The notes under the pieces: generated by a model
Seen by the model: the letters and a program-made list of their open reading frames with translations, nothing else
Told to the model about the DNA's origin: nothing
The model's database searches: none
Translations under genes and position numbers: made by a program
NCBI GenBank assembly: GCA_018292915.2
Contig: JACVVK020000209.1
Coordinates: forward strand, 956,001-1,020,000
Reading direction: 5' to 3'
Source: Batillaria attramentaria
Lineage: Eukaryota; Mollusca; Gastropoda; Batillariidae
DNA: 64,000 nt
Shown here: positions 56,818 to 64,000 of the stretch, one piece after another
Numbering within the stretch: position 1 is the first letter of the stretch
Layout: each line of letters begins with the position of its first letter

Positions 56818-57853
56818 CGGCGACAGTGTTGTCACACGTGTAGATGAGAGGAAGCTGTCCACACCACGTGACCCTGCACAAAACCTGTCAGTCTCAGGAC
56901 TCAGTGTAGCAGATCTTTCCACGTGGCTAACTGAACTCAAGCCCACCCCTCACATTCGCCGTGTCACCATCCATGTCGGCATTAACAGTTGCGATGACGG
57001 GCCTGTCTCCCAGCACACATGGTCAGCTTTGTTTCGCCAGCTGACTAAAGTGTTTCCCTCAGCGATCCTCCAGGCCTCCTCCATCGTGCCCCCACTAGGT
57101 CAACATCCCCGGACTAAAGCCGCTTCAACATCAACCGCACACCTGAAAGCAGTGTGTGTTAGGGAGAAGGTCACTTTCATCGACCACACCCCTTCCTTCT
57201 TAGCTGTCAGTGGCGCCCCGAAGAAGAAGTTATACAACAACAGGCTTCATCCGAGTCCCCAGGGCACGAGAGTACTGGAGTGGAACATCTGGGCTGCTGG
57301 CCGCTCTCCACGCTCACCTGATCAGGACAAGGTCAATCCGGGTCGCCGGGGACACCAAGGCAGCGTGCGCCATGATTACCGCCCTCACCATATGGAACCT
57401 GTCTCTCACGAGTTGGGAGCCGGGCGGCAGGCTCATCATCACCATGCCCTCCCCCGGCATTACGACATGCCCCAACAGTCAGGTGCTGGGCACCATGGCT
57501 ACCCAAGACCACCCTCACCCCCACACCTGCCCCTCACCCCGCCCCTGCCCCAGCCCCATCGCCAGATCTTCAACTACCACCATCGCCCCCCTCCCCGACA
57601 ACCACCATGCCCGCCGCTCGGGTTTCAACCTGGATGTCTGGAGCCAACCAGCGGCAGTCAACCATCCATGTCGGAGAAGGAATGGCCGCCCCTGCCGACC
57701 AGAAATGTGGCACCAGGAATCACCCTGGCCGCGGAAACTCCACGTACAAATAGAGGTTGGGAGAATACCGCCGGGCCGTCCTCTACCACACAGTCTCCTG
57801 ATCCGCTACAGGCCATGAAACTGCTGGCTCAGCTGATGAAATCGTTTATGTGA
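56768..57853 (+). CDS. LINE ORF1, SGNH-esterase-like, probably 5' truncated
   Basis: 361 codons. Residues 4-16 are translated from a (CT)n microsatellite (56779-56814), directly followed by L-I-G-D-S, block I of SGNH/GDSL hydrolases. Block III appears as HVGINSC, and block V as YNNRLHPSPQG, with the His but Asn where the catalytic Asp three residues earlier is expected. The C-terminal half is His/Pro-rich (residues 200-300), basic and probably nucleic-acid binding. Several CR1-group LINEs carry such an esterase in ORF1; its role is not settled. The usual N-terminal part is absent, so transcription or insertion probably began within ORF1 and the microsatellite supplies the apparent start. Confidence 0.75.
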
Positions 57854-57891
57854 ACTTATCAACCATAGACACTTCACAAAACTAGTTCTTC

Positions 57892-57892
<1 letters not shown>

Positions 57893-57938
<46 letters not shown>
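57893..57938. repeat. (TG)n(AG)n microsatellite between LINE ORFs
   Basis: About eight TG then fifteen AG units, 40 bp after the ORF1 stop. Confidence 0.9.
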
Positions 57939-57940
<2 letters not shown>

Positions 57941-58008
57941 CACCGGTCATGTGCCGGCTCTTCAGTATTACTTTCATTTACAAGAGCGACATAATTATGT
58001 GAACTTAG

Positions 58009-58206
58009 ATATCTCGTGGTGTTTTCTATATGGACACTGGTGTCGGCTCGTCCGTATGCAGTAAAACGTGTTTGATACCTTTAAGCCTTTGTGCGTAACA
58101 ACTTGAGACCCGTGGTGTTTTCTATATGGACACTGGTGTCGGCTCGTCCGTATGCAGTAAAACGTGTTTGAGAACTTTAAGCCTTTGTGCGTAACAACTT
58201 GAGACT
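58009..58206. repeat. Two-copy tandem repeat in the LINE inter-ORF region
   Basis: Units of about 98 bp share GTGGTGTTTTCTATATGGAC, CGGCTCGTCCGTATGCAGTA and GCGTAACAACTTGAGAC, with only a few differences. They lie in the 764 bp gap between ORF1 and ORF2. Confidence 0.92.
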
Positions 58207-58617
58207 GTGTGTTAACGCAACTACAATTACGTGGATTATACACTCCCTGTGACCTCAACGTTGTGTAGACTGAAGACAATATCGGCGACATTATTTACTG
58301 ATTTAGCCGTCAAACAGATCGCGACTATTTCAGTGCAGTGACGTGTATTTTCTCCTGGACTTTACACCTTTGCTTTTTTAACGTGACTACTCACTGACTA
58401 CTGACAGACTGTAGTGGTTTAATTAAAGCCACAGCGAGTGAGTGTGTATGTGTGACTCAGCACACAAGTTTAGTACTCGACACAACTGACTTCAGTGTTG
58501 ATTGTTTTGTTTAACTTTCGTTTGATTTGTGTCACATATTTTGCTTTGGCGCTGTTCAGTTTCTGTTCACATTGTATTCTTTAACCTTTGCACCGTATCC
58601 CGTTCTCTCCCTTGTTT

Positions 58618-61443
58618 ATGATGACGACCACCAACCTTAGTCAACAAAAATTGTACGTTGGTCACCTCAATGTATTTCATTTGTACAACAAATTACAGGA
58701 CATATCACTATTTCTAAACAATCCCACACCGTTTCACGTGTTCGGTCTAAGTGAGACGCGCCTAAATTCTAATATAGACGATGCGGCCGTCAGTATCCCT
58801 AATTATTCCGTAATCAGACGTGATGCGTCATCTCCCGGTCAGACCGGTATCGCTGTTTACATCCATAATTCTATTCAACACTTGACCACAAGACGTAAAG
58901 ATCTCGAAACTGATGATGTTGAGTGTGTTTGGCTGGAGCTTAAAAGCCCGAAGTCCAAATCCTTTCTCATCGGTATTCTATACCGAAACCCAGCGGCAAA
59001 CTTCGACTGGTACGACGACTTTACGCACAATCTTGATAAAGTATCTAAAAGTAATACCAATATTCTTCTTTTGGGTGACTTTAACATAGACCTGTTAAAA
59101 CCACACGCAGCCTGGGCTGCAACCTCATCACTGTTCGGCCTAGTTCAAAAGGTTACATCGCCCACTAGAATCACTGCCTCATCCTCTACATTAATAGACC
59201 ATATATACACAAATAACCCCACAGCGGTTACTGACGTCAGTGTTCCTGTCCTTAGTGTCAGTGATCACTACCCTGTTGTCTGTAATCTGTCTATGAGTCT
59301 TCCAAAAATCAAAAAGAGTGGCCACACCTGTATAGTCTATCGGTCATTCAAATCTTTTAATCAAACTGAGTTCCTTTCTGACCTAAACACCACGCCGTTT
59401 GACAATGTGCTACAGGCTAACGACCCAGACACTGCATTGTCCATTTGGTATAATCTGTTTCTGTCTGTTCTCAACAAACACGCCCCCTTGCGGCGACGCC
59501 GAGTAAAGCATGCGATCCCTCCACCATGGTTGACTAAAGAGATTATGCAAGCCATGGAGGTACGCGACGAGCTGCGGCGCGAGAAACGCTTCAGCGAATT
59601 TAAACACCAGCGTAATCGCGTTAAGTACATGGTGCGAGAGGCGAAGAGAAATTTTGTTCGCAGTGTTGTCACTGACAGCAAGAACTCATCTGAAGTCTGG
59701 CGCGTTGTTAACTCCCTTACGCGAAGTTCTAATAACAGGTCTGCAGCAATACCCAGTAATCTTACCGCTGATTTATTTAATAACCACTTTATCTCCGTGG
59801 CTGAATCTTTAGCAAAGTCCCAGAAAAATCCAGAATATATCTGTTCCGACGTCTTGGTCGAATTCTGTAACAGAAGAACAGCCGGTGCTGCTCCCTTTAG
59901 TATACCTCCCATAGCGGTTCATGAAGTGGGGAAATTAATTAGTAACATGCAAAACAAAAAATCAACTGGACCAGATGACATCAGCCCACAGATCCTAAAA
60001 CTATCTTTACCATATATTGTCAACTCCCTTACGTATATTTATAATCTCTCTATTCAACAGAAAGTGTTCCCCACACAGTTTAAAAATGCGAAAGTAATTC
60101 CGCTACCTAAATCAAGAGAGTTGGCAGATCCAAACAACTACCGACCAATTTCCCTCTTATCAGTTTTATCAAAGCCATTGGAGCGACACGTACACACACA
60201 CCTACAAGCTTACTTAGAAAGCAGACAACTTATCCACCGTTTTCAGTCAGGGTTTCGTCCCCTGCACTCTTGCCACACCGCTCTTACTCGGCTCACAGAC
60301 ACTTGGTTATCCAACATGAACAATGCACAGGTAACAGGGGCCATCTTTCTTGATTTAAGAAAAGCGTTTGATCTCGTAAATCATGCCACCTTGATCAAGA
60401 AACTTCAAAGTTATTTATGCAGTGAACCCGCTGTTTCCTTCTTTCGGTCATATCTTGAGAATAGGCAGCAGAAAGTAGTTCTGAATGGGTCATTCTCCAA
60501 TGTCAGAAACATATCTCTTGGCGTACCCCAGGGATCCATTCTTGGTCCTCTACTTTTTAATATTTTTATTAATGATTTACCTCTGCATCTGACTAGTAAG
60601 CATATTGAATGTGACATGTTTGCGGATGACACATCGCTCCACTCCGCTGATAACGATATTACTGTGGTTAGTAGTCGACTTCAGGAAGGCCTAAACGGCA
60701 TATCGGACTGGTGCTGTATTAATTCCATGCTCATACACCCTGTAAAAACTAAGTCCATGGTAATAGCCACCCGTCAAAAGCACCAGCTCAGCCCTTTGGC
60801 CCTGAATTTGGTACTTAACAACGCGCCTATAGAGCAGGTGTGCGAACATCGTCTTCTCGGCATCACAATTGATAATCAGCTTAGTTGGAAAGCCCACACT
60901 AACACCTTAGGCAAAACTCTTTCCAGACAGCTATTCGCCCTTTCCAAACTGCGGCATTTCCTTGACTTGGAGAGTCGCAAAATGTACTATAACGCGCACA
61001 TACGGTCTCACTTGGACTATGCGTCAACGGTGTGGGATGGTTGCAGCCACATTCATTTAAAGGGGCTTAACTCCCTTCATAGACGTGCAGCAAAGCTACT
61101 TTTACCGAATCCTCATCTTACAGCTGATGAAAAGCTAAACCAGCTGCAGCTTCTTCCCTTGTCAAAACACCTGCTATACAACAAAGGAATTTTCATGTAT
61201 AAGCTATGGAACAGAAAGGCTCCTAACTATTTATCCGACTGTTGCCACCGCTCAGCTTCCCGATATGGCAGTTCAAACAACCTGTGTATCATTCCAAAGC
61301 CTCGAATTGACATTTTCAAAAGCAGTCTTTCATTTTCTGGAGCGGCATTATGGAATAGTCTTCCAGCTCATGTTAAACACGCATGCTCTGTAGCAAATTT
61401 CAAACAGCTTTTCTTCACATATCTTATGTCACACGATGTTTAA
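58618..61443 (+). CDS. LINE ORF2, apurinic endonuclease plus reverse transcriptase, intact
   Basis: 941 codons without a stop, starting at the ATG pair 58618/58621; the codon at 58588 is TTG and is not taken as the start. An exonuclease-endonuclease-phosphatase domain occupies about residues 10-215, with LNV, SETRL, YRNP, GDFN, IDHIYTN and SDHYPV. Reverse transcriptase (about 490-770) has NNYRPISLLS, QSGFRPLHSC, LDLRKAFDLVNH, GVPQGSILGPLLFNIFINDL and the catalytic FADD box. The end carries ALWNSLPAHV. Motif order and C-terminus fit the CR1/L2 group. It should nick target DNA and prime reverse transcription from its own RNA. All visible catalytic motifs are kept, so this copy may be recent or active. 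Confidence 0.95.
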   Translation: MMTTTNLSQQKLYVGHLNVFHLYNKLQDISLFLNNPTPFHVFGLSETRLNSNIDDAAVSIPNYSVIRRDASSPGQTGIAVYIHNSIQHLTTRRKDLETDDVECVWLELKSPKSKSFLIGILYRNPAANFDWYDDFTHNLDKVSKSNTNILLLGDFNIDLLKPHAAWAATSSLFGLVQKVTSPTRITASSSTLIDHIYTNNPTAVTDVSVPVLSVSDHYPVVCNLSMSLPKIKKSGHTCIVYRSFKSFNQTEFLSDLNTTPFDNVLQANDPDTALSIWYNLFLSVLNKHAPLRRRRVKHAIPPPWLTKEIMQAMEVRDELRREKRFSEFKHQRNRVKYMVREAKRNFVRSVVTDSKNSSEVWRVVNSLTRSSNNRSAAIPSNLTADLFNNHFISVAESLAKSQKNPEYICSDVLVEFCNRRTAGAAPFSIPPIAVHEVGKLISNMQNKKSTGPDDISPQILKLSLPYIVNSLTYIYNLSIQQKVFPTQFKNAKVIPLPKSRELADPNNYRPISLLSVLSKPLERHVHTHLQAYLESRQLIHRFQSGFRPLHSCHTALTRLTDTWLSNMNNAQVTGAIFLDLRKAFDLVNHATLIKKLQSYLCSEPAVSFFRSYLENRQQKVVLNGSFSNVRNISLGVPQGSILGPLLFNIFINDLPLHLTSKHIECDMFADDTSLHSADNDITVVSSRLQEGLNGISDWCCINSMLIHPVKTKSMVIATRQKHQLSPLALNLVLNNAPIEQVCEHRLLGITIDNQLSWKAHTNTLGKTLSRQLFALSKLRHFLDLESRKMYYNAHIRSHLDYASTVWDGCSHIHLKGLNSLHRRAAKLLLPNPHLTADEKLNQLQLLPLSKHLLYNKGIFMYKLWNRKAPNYLSDCCHRSASRYGSSNNLCIIPKPRIDIFKSSLSFSGAALWNSLPAHVKHACSVANFKQLFFTYLMSHDV

Positions 61444-61687
61444 TCTTCCCACAGTTGATTCTCGCCCATTCCTACATGTATTCTTACTTGTAATTGGTAT
61501 GTTCATCACGATTTTTAAATGTTCCTGTCTTAGTAGAGTATAATTCCATTTCCTATGGTTTTTCATACATGTATTCCTACTTGTAATTGGTTTGTTCATC
61601 ACGCTTTTTAAGATTACTGTTCCTGTCTTAGTAGAGTGTAGTTTCATTTCCTATGGTTTTATTGCTATTTTGCTTTTTCCCTGTTGC

Positions 61688-61748
<61 letters not shown>

Positions 61749-61857
61749 CTGTTTAGGTAGATATTACTAGAAATAGCAACGGCAGGTATGAAAATTGACT
61801 GTTTCACGTTAACTACCTCTACCGTTGGAAAATAAAGTTTTCTTGATTCTTCTTGAT

Positions 61858-61860
<3 letters not shown>
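61444..61860 (+). other. LINE 3' UTR with internal duplication and short-repeat tail
   Basis: Two copies of about 105 bp (about 61470-61560 and 61568-61660) share CTACTTGTAATTGGT, TGTTCATCACG and TTAGTAGAGT. A (TG)n lies at 61695-61746. The element ends AATAAAGTTTTC followed by two TTGATTCTTC-type units, then runs into (TC)n(AC)n. Confidence 0.8.

Positions 61861-61931
<71 letters not shown>
61859..61931. repeat. (TC)n(AC)n microsatellite at the LINE 3' end
   Basis: About 33 AC units directly after the TTGATTCT repeats. Confidence 0.95.
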
Positions 61932-61937
<6 letters not shown>

Positions 61938-62119
61938 CCCGCACTTGATGACTAACCGGAGAGTTATAGGCATGAGGCAACTGATAAAACGCATCACATA
62001 CAAGTATCACAATGCATCGCAGAAGCGGAAACAGCAGCTTATTAAAATACATCACAGTAATTATGGCATTCAGCGCTTCTCATTGAGAAGTTGGTTGTTG
62101 TAACCAACATCTAATACCG

Positions 62120-62143
62120 TTGTTAAATAAAGCATCAAAGTCA

Positions 62144-62203
<60 letters not shown>
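62120..62203. repeat. Retroposon tail and (TC)n microsatellite
   Basis: AATAAAGCATCAAAGTCAAAG, a second retroposon-like 3' end read in two parts, leads into about 28 TC units. Confidence 0.75.
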
Positions 62204-62205
<2 letters not shown>

Positions 62206-62724
62206 TTCAGGTGTTCTCGTGAACGAAAGACACGAAGACACACGGTGTGTGACATATAATGACATGACTCTCATTCTGACAATGTATGCGAGTGTCTTTC
62301 AGGTCATGCAAAAGATCTGAATAATGCCCGCACCATTTATGCACGGTCATGAAGTGACTAATTATGATCAGCAACAGCCTCATATCGTATCTCTGGGTCT
62401 ACTGACCGTCAGTTAAAAGCGCTAGTTCCATGTTTTCTAGCCTTTACAGAAGCCACCTTCTGTTTGCAACAGTTTTGCTTGTTAAGTCCGCCTGCACGCT
62501 CGAAATCTTGGTAGAGCTCTGAATGCGAGACAGTGCCGTGTGCAGGTTCAGTGAACGGGCTAAAATTCATATCCTACTCAGCGGTTGGCCGTGCCGCAAG
62601 ACTAGCTGACTTGATGCTGAGTCACGTGACGCTGGCTCAGTGCCAGTGTGTGAGATGCTGTCACAAGAAAGGTGTCTACATGGTGTCATACGTAACACCA
62701 ACATTAACGCTCACAGCCACCGGC

Positions 62725-63190
62725 CTCCGTAGTGAAGTGGTTAGCACGTCGGACCATGGACCGGGAGACCCAGGATCGAATCCCAGCCGAGGCATTCGGG
62801 ATTTCTTTTTTTTTTTCTTTCGGGATGTCCTTTTCCTACCTAGGTCGGCTCCTACCCAGAGCGGTGTGCTATGGGCCCAGTGGGGAGGCTGTCTCCACAC
62901 AGCCGAGTCTCACCCACTTCACGGGTCGTGCTTGGGGGGTGCTTCCTTATTATGACACATCAGGTGATGTGGATGATTACACGGCCGGCACCACAGGTGC
63001 CGTAGTTCCCGGGCCTGGTCAGGGTATTCGACAGGAAGCGCGGAATGCGGGCCTGTCGCTAGGTCCATGGCATCATCATACCATCACCCACATTCTCATC
63101 ATCATGCATCAAAGAACTTGTCCCAGCTTCCGATCCCTCTGCGGATTCCACCCGTGACCTGGGAGGAACACCACCATGGCAAAAGAGCTC
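62725..63190 (+). mobile_element. SINE family 3, full-length plus-strand copy
   Basis: The head CCGTAGTGAAGTGGTTAGCA is followed by B box GGATCGAATCCCAGCCGAG, CTACCTAGGTCGGCTCCTAC and the long body to CTGGGAGGAACACCACCATGG. An extra T-rich segment sits just after the head (62805-62822). Confidence 0.9.
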
Positions 63191-63650
63191 GAGCAAAACA
63201 AAACAAACAAACAAACAAACAAAAAACTTTAAAAATTGGCCTTTAAACTGTTTCTATCGACCAAGCTTTAGACACTCTCATTACCAAGTGCCAATTAAGC
63301 CCTTCATATCGGCCTAGTTTTACACACGTTCTTACTATCACAGTCACTAAACTTTTCAACACAGCGTTTGCAAAGTCACGGAGCACTCTGATTTTGGCTG
63401 TGAAGGTAAAAGTGAAACAGTGTTTCCTTCAGACTGTAAGGCAGACCGCCTGCTGGGGTAAGTACTTCAAGTGTCACAAACAGCATTCAAAGAGAAAATA
63501 TTTGTATGTGTATGTCTCAAGAAAATGTCTCATTAGTATCATTTAAAGGCGCTAATGCTACCGTGTTGGTTTTTTGGTTGTTTTTGTTGTTGTTGTTGTT
63601 TGTTTTTGTTTTTTGTTTTTTTTGGGTTTTGTTTTGTTTTTTGTTTTTTG
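63191..63650. other. Spacer between two inverted SINEs, no gene seen
   Basis: (CAAA)n at 63200-63225 and a long T/G-rich stretch at 63568-63660; no ORF of interest. Confidence 0.6.
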
Positions 63651-63654
63651 TTTT

Positions 63655-64000
63655 TTGCTGCCACAACGCTTTGCCGGCTCCAGTGGTGTTCCTCCCCGGT
63701 AATGGGTGGAATCCACGGAGGGCTCGGAAGCTGGGGCAATTTTTATTACGCATGATGATGGAGATGAGGATGATGATAAGATGATGCTATGGCGGTCCGT
63801 GTGGTTTGGGACTGCGGGACAGGGCCGCATTCCACGCTTCCTGTCATAAATATCCCGGCATTAACCAGGCCCGGGAACTACGGCCCCTGCGGTGCCGGCC
63901 GTGTAATCATCCACGTCATAAGACGTGTCATACCAAGGGAAGCACCCCCAAAGTCGCACCCGTGAAGTGGGTGAATCTCGGCTGTGTGGCAACAGCCTCC
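63655..64000 (-). mobile_element. SINE family 3, minus-strand copy cut by the window edge
   Basis: Matches the body of 44980-45452 almost line by line, from CCGGCTCCAGTGGTGTTCCT to GGCTGTGTGGCAACAGCCTC. The tRNA-like head would lie beyond 64000. Confidence 0.9.

Noticed and set aside
57830..57850. Other CTGATGA occurrences (57830, 61122, 41769, minus strand near 17200 and 20840) as hammerheads
   Set aside because: None is followed by a stem II and GAAA at suitable distance.

Overview
This window is nuclear DNA of an animal, most likely a mollusc and plausibly a marine gastropod. The genes have many short exons with GT-AG introns. The rest is crowded with long (GT)n, (CT)n and poly-G tracts, several tRNA-headed SINE families, CR1/L2-type LINEs and DNA transposons. 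No prokaryotic gene arrangement is present, and the species cannot be fixed from sequence alone. Gene models below come from reading splice sites, exon phases and protein families by eye; no search was run.

Host genes, all on the minus strand. (1) 54-2929: three internal exons of an AF9/ENL (MLLT3/MLLT1) homologue, with most of the YEATS domain on two exons; the first exon was not found and the 3' part lies off the left edge. (2) 16755-28281: a ten-exon SLC22-type organic ion transporter of about 600 residues, whose exon 7 carries a one-base frameshift. (3) 33073-33257: an orphan last exon of another SLC22 gene. (4) 37428-45927: a four-exon gene for a 334-residue secreted protein with signal peptide, PAN/Apple-like, Sushi and galectin-like regions. 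(5) 50115-52236: exons 1-3 of a second SLC22 gene, made by a roughly 3.3 kb segmental duplication of 25.3-28.6 kb to 49.6-52.9 kb. The lectin-like gene lies between the 5' exons of this second copy and the orphan last exon.

Mobile DNA. 4.86-9.1 kb is a foldback-like structure with inverted arms of about 430 bp, one arm split by a 1,281 bp element with TACC target duplications. 17308-20308 is a 3.0 kb terminal-inverted-repeat transposon inside an SLC22 intron; its zinc-finger transposase-like gene is frameshifted and shows no catalytic core. 39786-40306 is a 521 bp element with 61 bp inverted ends (60 matching) carrying a complete type I hammerhead ribozyme; I regard this as the most interesting item. 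53615-53999 is a PIF/Harbinger-like MITE with TTA duplications. 56.77-61.86 kb is a near full-length LINE with an intact endonuclease-reverse transcriptase ORF and an esterase-like ORF1. At least four SINE families are present, one copy with a perfect 12 bp target duplication.

Region by region: 0-4.8 kb AF9/ENL exons and introns; 4.8-9.1 kb foldback element; 9.1-16.7 kb no recognised gene, GC-richer at first and then full of microsatellites; 16.7-28.6 kb SLC22 gene A; 28.6-37.4 kb repeats plus the orphan exon; 37.4-46 kb PAN-Sushi-galectin gene with the ribozyme element in intron 2; 46-49.6 kb diverged repeats and a LINE end; 49.6-52.9 kb SLC22 copy B with an enlarged upstream minisatellite; 53-56.7 kb MITE and decayed LINE; 56.7-62 kb LINE; 62.7-64 kb two SINEs in opposite orientation.
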